Shown: one piece after another, positions 14,057 through 28,111 of the stretch
Layout: each line of letters begins with the position of its first letter
Numbering within the stretch: position 1 is the first letter of the stretch
From: Coriaria nepalensis
Lineage: Eukaryota; Streptophyta; Magnoliopsida; Cucurbitales; Coriariaceae
Assembly: GCA_027186245.1 (NCBI GenBank)
Contig: CP114482.1
Coordinates: forward strand, 25,439,209-25,503,208
Direction: 5' to 3'
Length of the DNA stretch: 64,000 bases
Program-made: the position numbers and the translations under genes
The notes under the pieces: generated by a model
The model's input: only the letters and a program-made list of their open reading frames with translations
What the model was told of the DNA's origin: nothing
The model's database searches: none

Positions 14057-15594
14057 GGCCGAATTTCATTCGAAGTGATTTAGAATGATTTACTGACTAG
14101 AAGAGACGCAAAAATATGACTTCAACTCTAAAAAAAGCATAGTTGCCATCAATAGATCAATTGCAAGTTATGCACGAAAGACGCGTTTTAAATGCAAAAA
14201 GAGAATTGGTTCGAAGTGCCTTCAAACAATTTAATGATTGAAAAGACTGAGTGATATGCTTTTTAATGCTAAAATAATGCATTGTTGTCTTCAGTAGATT
14301 AATTACCGGTTATGTAAGAAAATAATATTTGAAGGGCGAAAATAGAATTCGTTCGAACAAATTTAGAATGATTTAATGACTAGAAGAGACTCAGTGACAT
14401 GACTTTAAGGCTAAACAAATGCATTGTTGCCTATAATTGATCAACTGCAAGTTATGCACGAAAGTCATGTTTAAATGCTGAATTTCATACGAAGTGATTT
14501 AGAATGATTTACTGACTAAAAGAGACGCAAAAATATGACTTGAACGCTAAAAAATGCATAGTTGCCATCAATAGATCAATTGCAAGTTATGCACGAAAGT
14601 CGCGTTTTAAATGCAAAAAGAGAATTGGTTCGAAGTGCGTTCAAACAACTTAATGATTGAGAAGACTGAGTGATATGCTTTCTAATGCTAAAATAATGCA
14701 TTGTTGTCTTCAATAGACTAATTACAAGTTATGTAAGAAAATAAAATTTGAAGGGCGAAAATAGATTTCGTTCGAACTAATTTAGAATGATTTAATGACT
14801 AGAAGAGACTCAGTGACATGAATTTAAGGCTAAAGAAATGCATTGTTCCCTATAATAGATCAACTGCAAGTTATGCATGAAAGTCATGTTTAAATGCCGA
14901 ATTTCATACGAAGTGATTTAGAATGATTTACTGACTAAAAGAGACGCAAAAATATGACTTGAACGCTAAAAAATGCATAGTTGCCATCAATAGATCAATT
15001 GCAAGTTATGCACGAAAGTCGCGTTTTCAATGCAAAAAGAGAATTGGTTCGAAGTGCCTTCAAACAATTTAATGATTGAGAAGACTGAGCGATATGCTTT
15101 CTAATGCTAAAATAATGCATTGTTGTCTTCAATAGAGTAATTACAAGTTATGTAAGAAAATAAAATTTGAAGGGCGAAAATAGATTTCGTTCCAACTAAT
15201 TTAGAATGATTTAATGACTTGAAGAGACTCAGTGACATGACTTCAAGGCTAAACAAATGCATTGTTGCCTATAATAGATCAACTGCAAGTTACGCACGAA
15301 AGTCATGTTTAAAGGCCGAATTTCGTTCGAAGTGATTTAGAATGATTTACTGAACAAAAGAGACGCAAAAATATGACTTCAACGCTAAAAAAGGCATACT
15401 TGCCATCAATAGATCAATTGCAAGTTATGCACGAAAGTCGCATTTTAAATGCAAAAGGAGAATTGGTTCGAAGTGCCTTCAAACAATTTAATGATTGAAA
15501 AGACTGAGTGATATGCTTTTTAATGCTAAAATAACGCATTGTTGCCTTCAACAGATTAATTGCAAGTTATGTAAGAAAATAATGTTTGAAGGGC

Positions 15595-17117
15595 GAAAAT
15601 AGAATTCTTTCGAACTAATTTAGAATGAATTAATGACTGGAAGAGACTCAGTGATATGAATTTAAGGCTAAAGAAATGCATTGTTCCCTATAATAGATCA
15701 ACTGCAAGTTATGCACGAAAGTCATGTTTAAATGCCGAATTTCATACGAAGTGATTTAGAATGATTTACTGACTAAAAGAGACGCTAAAATATGGCTTGC
15801 ATGCTAAAAACTGCAGAGTTGCCATCAATAGATCAATTGCAAGTTATGCACGAAAGTCGTGTTTTAAATGCAAAAAGGGAATTGGCTCGAAGTGCCTTCA
15901 AACAATTTATTGATTGAAAAGACTGAGTGATATGCTTTTTAATGCAAAAATAATGCATTGTTGTCTTCAATAGATTAATTGCAAGTTATGTAAGAAAATA
16001 ATGTTTGAAGGGCGAAAATAGAATTCGGTCGAATTAATTTAGAATGATTTAATGACTAAAAGAGACTCAATGACATGACTTTAAGGCTAAACAAATGCAT
16101 TGTTGCCTTCAATAGATCAACTGCAAGTTACGCACGAAAGTCATGTTTAAAGGCCGAATTTCGTTCGAAGTGATTTAGAATGATTTACTGACTAGAAGAG
16201 ACGCAAAAATATGACTTCAACTCTAAAAAAGGCATAGTTGCCATCAATAGATCAATTGCAAGTTATGCACGAAAGACGCGTTTTTAATGCAAAAAGAGAA
16301 TTGGTTCGAAGTGCCTTCAAACAATTTAATGATTGAAAAGACTGAGTGATATGCTTTTTAATGCTAAAATAATGCATTGTTGTCTTCAATAGATTAATTA
16401 CAGGTTATGTAAGAAAATAATATTTGAAGGGCGAAAATAGAATTCGTCCGAACAAATTTAGAGTGATTTAATAACTAGAAGAGACTCAGTGACATGACTT
16501 TAAGGCTAAACAAATGCATTGTTGCCTATAATAGATCAACTGCAAGTTATGCATGAAAGTCAAGTTTAATTGCCGAATTTCGTACGAAGTGATTTAGAAT
16601 GATTTACTGACTAAAAAAGATGCAAAAATATGACTTTAAAGCTAAAAAAATGCATAGTTGCCATCAATAGATCAATCGCAAATTATGCATGAAGATGGCG
16701 TTCTAATGCAAAAAGAGAATTGATTCGAAGTGCCTTAAAACAATTTAATGATTGAAAAGACTGAGTGATATGCTTTTTAATGCTAAAATAATGCATTGTT
16801 GTCTTCAATAGATTAATTACGAGTTATGTAAGAAAATAATATTTGAAGGGTGAAAATAGAATTCGTTCGAACTAATTTAGAATGATTTAATGACTAGAAG
16901 AGACTCAGTGACATGACTTTAAGGCTAAACAAATGCATTGTTGCCTATAATAGATCAACTGCAAGTTATGCACGAAAGTCATGTTTAAATGCCGAATTTC
17001 GTTCGAAGTGATTTAGAATGATTTACTGACTAAAAGAGACGCAAAAATATGGCTTGAACGCTAAAAAATGCAGAGTTGCCATCAATAGATCAATTGCAAG
17101 TTATGCACGAAAGTCGT
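15595..17117. repeat. Dispersed block shared with 38,225-39,746
   Basis: About 1.5 kb matches the region 22.6 kb downstream (54 HORs). Shared rare variants are AATTCTTTCGAAC, GACTGGAAGAGACTCAGTGATATGAA, GGGAATTGGCTCG, ATTTATTGATTG, ATGCAAAAATAATGC in A, ATTACAGGTTATG and CAAATTTAGAGTG. The first part is also found at 28,570-29,069. It lies inside copy 2 of the 27-HOR segment but has no counterpart in copy 1, so it reached one of the two copies after that duplication, or was lost from the other. Confidence 0.75.
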
Positions 17118-17329
17118 GTTTTAAATGCAAAAAGGGAATTGGCTCGAAGTGCCTTCAAACAATTTATTGATTGAAAAGACTGAGTGATATGCTTTTTAAT
17201 CCAAAAATAATGCATTGTTGTCTTCAATAGATTAATTGCAAGTTATGTAAGAAAATAATGTTTGAAGGGCGAAAATAGAATTCGGTCGAATTAATTTAGA
17301 ATGATTTAATGACTAAAAGAGACTCAATG

Positions 17330-18465
17330 ACATGACTTTAAGGCTAAACAAATGCATTGTTGCCTATAATTGATCAACTGCAAGTTATGCACGAAAGTCA
17401 TGTTTAAATGCTGAATTTCATACGAAGTGATTTAGAATGATTTACTGACTAAAAGAGACGCAAAAATATGACTTGAACGCTAAAAAATGCATAGTTGCCA
17501 TCAATAGATCAATTGCAAGTTATGCACGAAAGTCGCGTTTTAAATGCAAAAAGAGAATTGGTTCGAAGTGCGTTCAAACAACTTAATGATTGAGAAGACT
17601 GAGTGATATGCTTTCTAATGCTAAAATAATGCATTGTTGTCTTCAATAGACTAATTACAAGTTATGTAAGAAAATAAAATTTGAAGGGCGAAAATAGATT
17701 TCGTTCGAACTAATTTAGAATGATTTAATGACTAGAAGAGACTCAGTGACATGAATTTAAGGCTAAAGAAATGCATTGTTCCCTATAATAGATCAACTGC
17801 AAGTTATGCATGAAAGTCATGTTTAAATGCCGAATTTCATACGAAGTGATTTAGAATGATTTACTGACTAAAAGAGACGCAAAAATATGACTTGAACGCT
17901 AAAAAATGCATAGTTGCCATCAATAGATCAATTGCAAGTTATGCACGAAAGTCGCGTTTTCAATGCAAAAAGAGAATTGGTTCGAAGTGCCTTCAAACAA
18001 TTTAATGATTGAGAAGACTGAGCGATATGCTTTCTAATGCTAAAATAATGCATTGTTGTCTTCAATAGACTAATTACAAGTTATGTAAGAAAATAAAATT
18101 TGAAGGGCGAAAATAGATTTCGTTCGAACTAATTTAGAATGATTTAATGACTTGAAGAGACTCAGTGACATGACTTCAAGGCTAAACAAATGCATTGTTG
18201 CCTATAATAGATCAACTGCAAGTTACGCACGAAAGTCATGTTTAAAGGCCGAATTTCGTTCGAAGTGATTTAGAATGATTTACTGAACAAAAGAGACGCA
18301 AAAATATGACTTCAACGCTAAAAAAGGCATACTTGCCATCAATAGATCAATTGCAAGTTATGCACGAAAGTCGCATTTTAAATGCAAAAAGAGAATTGGT
18401 TCGAAGTGCCTTCAAACAATTTAATGATTGAAAAGACTGAGTGATATGCTTTTTAATGCTAAAAT
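17330..18465. repeat. Third copy of the 3,079-4,214 / 14,397-15,532 segment
   Basis: This matches 14,397-15,532 at offset 2,933 (seven HORs) and 3,079-4,214 at offset about 14,251 (34 HORs). Markers are GCCTATAATTGATC in B, ATGCTTTCTAATGC with CAATAGACTAATTAC and AAATAAAATTTGAAGG in A, GATTTCGTTCG (EcoRI site lost), GAATTTAAGGCTAAAGAAATGC in B and GTCGCGTTTTCAATGC in C. Confidence 0.8.
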
Positions 18466-19740
18466 AATGCATTGTCGTCTTCAATAGATTAATTACAAGT
18501 TATATAAGAAAATAATATTTGAAGGGCGAAAATAGAATTCGTTCGAACTAATTTAGAATGATTTAATGACTAGAAGAGACTCAGTGACATGACTTCAAGG
18601 CTAAACAAATGCATTGTTGCCTATAATAGATCAACTACAAGTTATGCACTAAAGTCATGTTTTAATGCCGAATTTCATACGAAGTGATTTAGAATGATTT
18701 ACTGACTAAAAGAGACGCAAAAATATGGCTTGAACGCTAAAAAATGCATAGTTGCCATCAATAGATCAATTGCAAGTTATGCACCAAAGTCGCGTTTTAA
18801 ATGCAAAAAGAGAATTGGTTCGAAGTACCTTCAAACAATTTAATGATTGAAAAGACTGAGTGATATGCTTTTTAATGCTAAAATAATGCATTGTTGTCTT
18901 CAACAGATGAATTGCAAGTTATGTTAGAAAATAATGTTTGAAGGGCGAAAATAGAATTCGGTCGAATTAATTTAGAATGATTTAATGACTAAAAGAGACT
19001 CAATGACATGACTTTAAGGCTAAACAAATGCATTGTTGCCTTCAATAGATCAACTCCAAGTTACGCACGAAAGTCATGTTTAAAGGCCGAATTTCGTTCG
19101 AAGTGATTTAGAATGATTTACTGACTAGAAGAGACGCAAAAATATGACTTCAACTCTAAAAAAGGCATAGTTGCCATCAATAGATCAATTGCAAGTTATG
19201 CACGAAAGACGCGTTCTAAATGGAAAAAAAGAATTGGTTCGAAGTGCCTTCAAACAATTTAATGACTGAAAAGACTGAGTGATATGCTTTTTAATGCTAA
19301 AATAATGAATTGTTGTCTTCAATAGATTAATTACAAGTTATGTAAGAAAATAATGTTTGAAGGGCGGAAATAGAATTCGGTCGAATTAATTTAGAATGAT
19401 TTAATGACTAAAAGAGACTCAATGACATGACTTTAAGGCTAAACAAATGCATTGTTGCCTTCAATAGATCAACTGCAAGTTACGCACGAAAGTCATGTTT
19501 AAAGGCCGAATTTCGTTCGAAGTGATTTAGAATGATTTACTGACTAAAAGAGACGCAAAAATATGACTTGAACGCTAAAAAAGGCATAGTTGCCATCAAT
19601 AGATCAATTGCAAGTTATGCACGAAAGTCGCGTTTTAAATGCAAAAAGAGAATTGGTTCGAAGTGCCTTCAAAGAATTTAATGATTGAAAAGACTGAGTG
19701 ATATGCTTTTTAATGCTAAAATAATGCATTGTTGTCTTCA

Positions 19741-22700
19741 ACAGATTAATTGCAAGTTATGTAAGAAAATAATGTTTGAAGGGCGAAAATAGAATTCGGT
19801 CGAATTAATTTAGAGTGATTTAATGACTAAAAGAGACTCAATGACATGACTTGAAGGCTAAACAAATGCATTGTTGCCTTCAATAGATCAACTGCAAGTT
19901 ACGCACGAAAGTCATGCTTAAAGGCCGAATTTCGTTCGAAGTGATTTAGAATGATTTACTGAATAAAAGAGACGCAAAAATATGACTTCAACGCTAAAAA
20001 AGGCATACTTGCCATCAATAGATCAATTGCAAGTTATGCACGAAAGTCGCGTTTTAAATGCAAAAAGAGAATTGGTTCGAAGTGCCTTCAAACAATTTAA
20101 TGATTGAAAAGACTCAATGATATGCTTTTTAATGCTAAAATAATGCATTGTTGTCTTCAATAGATTAATTACAAGTTATGTAAGAAAATAATATTCGAAG
20201 GGCGAAAATAGAATTCGTTCGAACTAATTTAGAATGATTGAATGACTAGAAGAGACTCAGTGACATGACTTCAAGGCTAAACAAATGCATTGTTGCCCAT
20301 AATAGATCAACTGCAAGTTACGCACGAAAGTCATGTTTAAAGGCCGAATTTCGTACGAAGTGATTTAGAATGATTTACTGACTAAAAAAGAAGCAAAAAT
20401 ATGACTTTAAAGCTAAAAAAATGCATAGTTGCCATCAATAGATCAATTGAAAATTATGCATGAAGATGGCGTTCTAAATGGAAAAAAAGAATTGGTTCGA
20501 AGTGCCTTCAAACAATTGAATGATTGAAAAGACTGAGTGATATGCTTTTTAATGCTAAAATAATGCATTGTTGTCTTCAATAGATTAATTACCAGTTATG
20601 TAAGAAAATAATGTTTGAAGGGCAAAAATAGAATTCGTTCGAATTAATTTAGAATGATTTAAAGATTAAAAGAGACTCAATGACATGACCTTAAGGCTAA
20701 ACAAATGCATTGTTGCCTTCAATAGATCAACTGCAAGTTATGCACGAAAGTCATGTTTAAATGCCGAATTTCATACGAAGTGATTTAGAATGATTTACTG
20801 ACTAAAACAGACGCAAAAATATGGCTTGAACGCTAAAAAATGCAGAGTTGCCATCAATAGATCAATTGCAAGTTATGGACGAAAGTCGCGTTTTAAATGC
20901 AAAAAGAGAATTGGTTCGAAGTGCCTTCAAACAATTTAATGATTGAAAAGACTGAGTGATATGCTTTTTAATGCTAAAATAATGCATTGTTGTCTTCAAT
21001 AGATTAATTACAAGTTATGTAAGAAAATAATGTTTGAAGGGCAAAAATAGAATTCTGTCGAATTAATTTTGAGTGATTTAATGACTAAAAGAGACTCAAT
21101 GACATGACTTGAAGGCTAAACAAATGCATTGTTGCCTTCAATAGATCAACTGCAAGTTACGCACGAAAGTCATGTTTAAAGGCCGAATTTCATTCGAAGT
21201 GATTTAGAATGATTTACTGACTATAAGAGCCGCAAAAATATGACTTGAACGCCAAAAAAGGCATAGTTGCCATCAATAGATCAATTGCAACTTATGCACG
21301 AAAGTCGCGTTTTAAATGCAAAAAGAGAATTGGTTCGAAGTGCCTTCAAACAATTTAATGATTGAAAAGACTCAATGATATGCTTTTTAATGCTAAAATA
21401 ATGCATTGTTGTCTTCAATAGATTAATTACAAGTTATGTAAGAAAATAATATTCGAAGGGCGAAAATAGAATTCGTTCGAACTAATTTAGAATGATTGAA
21501 TGACTAGAAGAGACTCAGTGACATGACTTCAAGGCTAAACAAATGCATTGTTGCCCATAATAGATCAACTGCAAGTTACGCACGAAAGTCATGTTTAAAG
21601 GCCGAATTTCGTACGAAGTGATTTAGAATGATTTACTGACTAAAAAAGAAGCAAAAATATGACTTTAAAGCTAAAAAAATGCATAGTTGCCATCAATAGA
21701 TCAATTGAAAATTATGCATGAAGATGGCGCCTAAATGGAAAAAAAGAATTGGTTCGAAGTGCCTGCAAACAATTTAATGATTGAAAAGACTGAGTGATAT
21801 GCTTTTTAATGCTAAAATAATGCATTGTTGTCTTCAATAGATTAATTACGAGTTATGTAAGAAAATAATATTTGAAGGGCGAAAATAGAATTTGTTCGAA
21901 CTAATTTAGAATGATTTAATGACTAGAAGAGACTCAGTGACATGACTTCAAGGCTAAACAAATGCATTGTTTCCTATAGTAGATCAACTGCAAGTTATGC
22001 ACGAAAGTCATGTTTAAATGCCGAATTTCATACGAAGTGATTTAGAATGATTTACTGACTAAAAGAGACGCAAAAATATGGCTTGAACGCTAAAAAATGC
22101 AGAGTTGCCATCAATAGATCAATTTCAAGTTATGCACCAAAGTCGCGTTTTAAATGCAAAAAGAGAATTGGTTCGAAGTGCCTTCAAACAATTTAATGAT
22201 TGAAAAGACTGAGTGATATGCTTTTTAATGCTAAAATAATGCATTGTTGTCTTCAACAGATTAATTGCAAGTTATGTAAGAAAATAATGTTTGAAGGGCG
22301 AAAATAGAATTCGGTCGAATTAATTTAGAGTGATTTAATGACTAAAAGAGACTCAATGACATGACTTGAAGGCTAAACAAATGCATTGTTGCCTTCAATA
22401 GATCAACTGCAAGTTACGCACGAAAGTCATGCTTAAAGGCCGAATTTCGTTCGAAGTGATTTAGAATGATTTACTGAATAAAAGAGACGCAAAAATATGA
22501 CTTCAACGCTAAAAAAGGCATACTTGCCATCAATAGATCAATTGCAAGTTATGCACGAAAGTCGCGTTTTAAATGCGAAAAGAGAATTGGTTCGAAGTGC
22601 CTTCAAACAATTTAATGATTGAAAAGACTCAATGATATGCTTTTTAATGCTAAAATAATGCATTGTTGTCTTCAATAGATTAATTACAAGTTATGTAAGA

Positions 22701-25132
22701 AAATAATATTCGAAGGGCGAAAATAGAATTCGTTCGAACTAATTTAGAATGATTGAATGACTAGAAGAGACTCAGTGACATGACTTCAAGGCTAAACAAA
22801 TGCATTGTTGCCCATAATAGATCAACTGCAAGTTACGCACGAAAGTCATGTTTAAAGGCCGAATTTCGTACGAAGTGATTTAGAATGATTTACTGACTAA
22901 AAAAGAAGCAAAAATATGACTTTAAAGCTAAAAAAATGCATAGTTGCCATCAATAGATCAATTGAAAATTATGCATGAAGATGGCGTTCTAAATGGAAAA
23001 AAAGAATTGGTTCGAAGTGCCTTCAAACAATTGAATGATTGAAAAGACTGAGTGATATGCTTTTTAATGCTAAAATAATGCATTGTTGTCTTCAATAGAT
23101 TAATTACCAGTTATGTAAGAAAATAATGTTTGAAGGGCAAAAATAGAATTCGTTCGAATTAATTTAGAATGATTTAAAGATTAAAAGAGACTCAATGACA
23201 TGACCTTAAGGCTAAACAAATGCATTGTTGCCTTCAATAGATCAACTGCAAGTTATGCACGAAAGTCATGTTTAAATGCCGAATTTCATACGAAGTGATT
23301 TAGAATGATTTACTGACTAAAACAGACGCAAAAATATGGCTTGAACGCTAAAAAATGCAGAGTTGCCATCAATAGATCAATTGCAAGTTATGGACGAAAG
23401 TCGCGTTTTAAATGCAAAAAGAGAATTGGTTCGAAGTGCCTTCAAACAATTTAATGATTGAAAAGACTGAGTGATATGCTTTTTAATGCTAAAATAATGC
23501 ATTGTTGTCTTCAATAGATTAATTACAAGTTATGTAAGAAAATAATGTTTGAAGGGCAAAAATAGAATTCTGTCGAATTAATTTTGAGTGATTTAATGAC
23601 TAAAAGAGACTCAATGACATGACTTGAAGGCTAAACAAATGCATTGTTGCCTTCAATAGATCAACTGCAAGTTACGCACGAAAGTCATGTTTAAAGGCCG
23701 AATTTCATTCGAAGTGATTTAGAATGATTTACTGACTATAAGAGCCGCAAAAATATGACTTGAACGCCAAAAAAGGCATAGTTGCCATCAATAGATCAAT
23801 TGCAACTTATGCACGAAAGTCGCGTTTTAAATGCAAAAAGAGAATTGGTTCGAAGTGCCTTCAAACAATTTAATGATTGAAAAGACTCAATGATATGCTT
23901 TTTAATGCTAAAATAATGCATTGTTGTCTTCAATAGATTAATTACAAGTTATGTAAGAAAATAATATTCGAAGGGCGAAAATAGAATTCGTTCGAACTAA
24001 TTTAGAATGATTGAATGACTAGAAGAGACTCAGTGACATGACTTCAAGGCTAAACAAATGCATTGTTGCCCATAATAGATCAACTGCAAGTTACGCACGA
24101 AAGTCATGTTTAAAGGCCGAATTTCGTACGAAGTGATTTAGAATGATTTACTGACTAAAAAAGAAGCAAAAATATGACTTTAAAGCTAAAAAAATGCATA
24201 GTTGCCATCAATAGATCAATTGAAAATTATGCATGAAGATGGCGCCTAAATGGAAAAAAAGAATTGGTTCGAAGTGCCTGCAAACAATTTAATGATTGAA
24301 AAGACTGAGTGATATGCTTTTTAATGCTAAAATAATGCATTGTTGTCTTCAATAGATTAATTACGAGTTATGTAAGAAAATAATATTTGAAGGGCGAAAA
24401 TAGAATTTGTTCGAACTAATTTAGAATGATTTAATGACTAGAAGAGACTCAGTGACATGACTTCAAGGCTAAACAAATGCATTGTTTCCTATAGTAGATC
24501 AACTGCAAGTTATGCACGAAAGTCATGTTTAAATGCCGAATTTCATACGAAGTGATTTAGAATGATTTACTGACTAAAAGAGACGCAAAAATATGGCTTG
24601 AACGCTAAAAAATGCAGAGTTGCCATCAATAGATCAATTTCAAGTTATGCACCAAAGTCGCGTTTTAAATGCAAAAAGAGAATTGGTTCGAAGTGCCTTC
24701 AAACAATTTAATGATTGAAAAGACTGAGTGATATGCTTTTTAATGCTAAAATAATGCATTGTTGTCTTCAACAGATTAATTGCAAGTTATGTAAGAAAAT
24801 AATGTTTGAAGGGCGAAAATAGAATTCGGTCGAATTAATTTAGAGTGATTTAATGACTAAAAGAGACTCAATGACATGACTTGAAGGCTAAACAAATGCA
24901 TTGTTGCCTTCAATAGATCAACTGCAAGTTACGCACGAAAGTCATGCTTAAAGGCCGAATTTCGTTCGAAGTGATTTAGAATGATTTACTGAATAAAAGA
25001 GACGCAAAAATATGACTTCAACGCTAAAAAAGGCATACTTGCCATCAATAGATCAATTGCAAGTTATGCACGAAAGTCGCGTTTTAAATGCAAAAAGAGA
25101 ATTGGTTCGAAGTGCCTTCAAACAATTTAATG
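19741..25132. repeat. 2,515-bp (six-HOR) tandem repeat, two copies plus a partial third
   Basis: The copies are 19,741-22,255, 22,256-24,770 and the beginning of a third at 24,771-25,132. The offset of 2,515 is exact at several markers: GACTCAATG in C (20,111 and 22,626), GGCGCCTAAATGG with a one-base deletion (about 21,726 and 24,241), TTGTTTCCTATAGTAG and TCAATTTCAAG. The third copy ends where GATTGAAAAG becomes GATAGAAAAG. The two full copies look almost identical by eye. Inside each unit a half-length similarity at about 1,258 bp (20,111 with 21,369) suggests the six-HOR unit arose from an older three-HOR duplication. Confidence 0.85.
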
Positions 25133-28111
25133 ATAGAAAAGACTGAGTGATAAGCTTTTTAATGCTAAAATAATTCATTGTTGTCTTCAATAGATTAATT
25201 ACAAGTTATGTAAGAAAATAATATTCGAAGGGCGAAAATAGAATTCGTTCGAACTAATTTAGAATGATTTAATGACCAGAAGAGACTCAGTGACATGACT
25301 TCAAGGCTAAACAAATGCATTGTTGCCTATAATAGATCAACTGCAAGTTATGCACGAAAGTCATGTTTAAATGCCGAATTTCATACGAAGTGATTTAGAA
25401 TGATTTACTGACTAAAAGAGACGCAAAAATATGGCTTGAACGCTAAAAAATGCAGAGTTGCGATCAATAGATCAATTGCAAGTTATGCACCAAAGTCGCG
25501 TTTTAAATGCAAAAAGAGAATTGGTTCGAAGTGCCTTCAAACAATTAAATGATTGAAAAGACTGAGTGATATGCTTTTTAATGCTAAAATAATGCATTGT
25601 TGTCTTCAACAGATTAATTGCAAGTTATGTAAGAAAATAATGTTTGAAGGGCGAAAATAGAATTCGTTCGAACTAATTTAGAATGATTTAATGACCAGAA
25701 GAGACTCAGTGACATGACTTCAAGGCTAAACAAATGCATTGTTGCCTATAATAGATCAACTGCAAGTTATGCACGAAAGTCATGTTTAAATGCCGAATTT
25801 CATACGAAGTGATTTAGAATGATTTACTGACTAAAAGAGACGCAAAAATATGGCTTGAACGCTAAAAAATGCAGAGTTGCCATCAATAGATCAATTTCAA
25901 GTTATGCACCAAAGTCGCGTTTTAAATGCAAAAAGAGAATTGGTTCGAAGTGCCTTCAAACAATTTAATGATTGAAAAGACTGAGTGATATGCTTTTTAA
26001 TGCTAAAATAATGCATTGTTGTCTTCAACAGATTAATTGCAAGTTATGTAAGAAAATAATGTTTGAAGGGCGAAAATAGAATTCGGTCGAATTAATTTAG
26101 AGTGATTTAATGACTAAAAGAGACTCAATGACATGACTTGAAGGCTAAACAAATGCATTGTTGCCTTCAATAGATCAACTGCAAGTTACGCACGAAAGTC
26201 ATGCTTAAAGGCCGAATTTCGTTCGAAGTGATTTAGAATGATTTACTGAATAAAAGAGACGCAAAAATATGACTTCAACGCTAAAAAAGGCATACTTGCC
26301 ATCAATAGATCAATTGCAAGTTATGCACGAAAGTCGCGTTTTAAATGCAAAAAGAGAATTGGTTCGAAGTGCCTTCAAACAATTTAATGATAGAAAAGAC
26401 TGAGTGATAAGCTTTTTAATGCTAAAATAATTCATTGTTGTCTTCAATAGATTAATTACAAGTTATGTAAGAAAATAATATTCGAAGGGCGAAAATAGAA
26501 TTCGTTCGAACTAATTTAGAATGATTTAATGACCAGAAGAGACTCAGTGACATGACTTCAAGGCTAAACAAATGCATTGTTGCCTATAATAGATCAACTG
26601 CAAGTTATGCACGAAAGTCATGTTTAAATGCCGAATTTCATACGAAGTGATTTAGAATGATTTACTGACTAAAAGAGACGCAAAAATATGGCTTGAACGC
26701 TAAAAAATGCAGAGTTGCGATCAATAGATCAATTGCAAGTTATGCACCAAAGTCGCGTTTTAAATGCAAAAAGAGAATTGGTTCGAAGTGCCTTCAAACA
26801 ATTTAATGATTGAAAAGACTGAGTGATATGCTTTTTAATGCTAAAATAATGCATTGTTGTCTTCAACAGATTAATTGCAAGTTATGTAAGAAAATAATGT
26901 TTGAAGGGCGAAAATAGAATTCGTTCGAACTAATTTAGAATGATTTAATGACCAGAAGAGACTCAGTGACATGACTTCAAGGCTAAACAAATGCATTGTT
27001 GCCTATAATAGATCAACTGCAAGTTATGCACGAAAGTCATGTTTAAATGCCGAATTTCATACGAAGTGATTTAGAATGATTTACTGACTAAAAGAGACGC
27101 AAAAATATGGCTTGAACGCTAAAAAATGCAGAGTTGCGATCAATAGATCAATTTCAAGTTATGCACCAAAGTCGCGTTTTAAATGCAAAAAGAGAATTGG
27201 TTCGAAGTGCCTTCAAACAATTTAATGATTGAAAAGACTGAGTGATATGCTTTTTAATGCTAAAATAATGCATTGTTGTCTTCAACAGATTAATTGCAAG
27301 TTATGTAAGAAAATAATGTTTGAAGGGCGAAAATAGAATTCGGTCGAATTAATTTAGAGTGATTTAATGACTAAAAGAGACTCAATGACATGACTTGAAG
27401 GCTAAACAAATGCATTGTTGCCTTCAATAGATCAACTGCAAGTTGCGCACGAAAGTCATGCTTAAAGGCCGAATTTCGTTCGAAATGATTTAGAATGATT
27501 TACTGAATAAAAGAGACGCAAAAATATGACTTCAACGCTAAAAAAGGCATACTTGCCATCAATAGATCAATTGCAAGTTATGCACGAAAGTCGCGTTTTA
27601 AATGCAAAAAGAGAATTGGTTCGAAGTGCCTTCAAACAATTTAATGATAGAAAAGACTGAGTGATAAGCTTTTTAATGCTAAAATAATTCATTGTTGTCT
27701 TCAATAGATTAATTACAAGTTATGTAAGAAAATAATATTCGAAGGGCGAAAATAGAATTCGTTCGAACTAATTTAGAATGATTTAATGACCAGAAGAGAC
27801 TCAGTGACATGACTTCAAGGCTAAACAAATGCATTGTTGCCTATAATAGATCAACTGCAAGTTATGCACGAAAGTCATGTTTAAATGCCGAATTTCATAC
27901 GAAGTGATTTAGAATGATTTACTGACTAAAAGAGACGCAAAAATATGGTTTGAACGCTAAAAAATGCAGAGTTGCGATCAATAGATCAATTGCAAGTTAT
28001 GCACCAAAGTCGCGTTTTAAATGCAAAAAGAGAATTGGTTCGAAGTGCCTTCAAACAATTTAATGATTGAAAAGACTGAGTGATATGCTTTTTAATGCTA
28101 AAATAATGCAT
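24495..28111. repeat. 1,257-bp (three-HOR) tandem repeat, nearly three copies
   Basis: The copies are about 24,495-25,751, 25,752-27,008 and 27,009-28,111. The marker TGATAGAAAAGACTGAGTG followed by ATAAGCTTTTTAATG recurs at 25,131, 26,388 and 27,645, exactly 1,257 bp apart each time. It brings a HindIII site AAGCTT. ATAATTCATTG and TGACCAGAAGAG travel with it. The array ends where A changes to ATTGTTATCTTCCATAG near 28,112. It overlaps the third partial 2,515-bp copy, so the two amplifications are nested, and this one is the younger at the junction. Confidence 0.85.

Larger units (their letters stand above)
11319..21200. repeat. 27-HOR segment, copy 2 (rearranged)
   Basis: The offset to copy 1 is 11,318 bp at the start, at 14-15.6 kb and at 18.45 kb. 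It then drops by one HOR to 10,898 (by 19.67 kb) and by another to 10,479 (20.1-20.9 kb). Single-base differences between matching parts are sparse, a few per HOR at most. Two internal parts do not match copy 1 although their lengths agree: 12,903-13,962 against 1,586-2,644, and 15,606-18,465 against 4,288-7,147. The right limit is gradual, and I lose clear matching near 21.0-21.2 kb. Confidence 0.75.

Noticed and set aside
25131..25160. The AAGCTT-bearing GATAGAAAAG variant as a regulatory site
   Set aside because: It is a subtype marker carried by duplication (also at 26,388, 27,645, about 29,742, 34,768 and 37,282), not a site with independent support.
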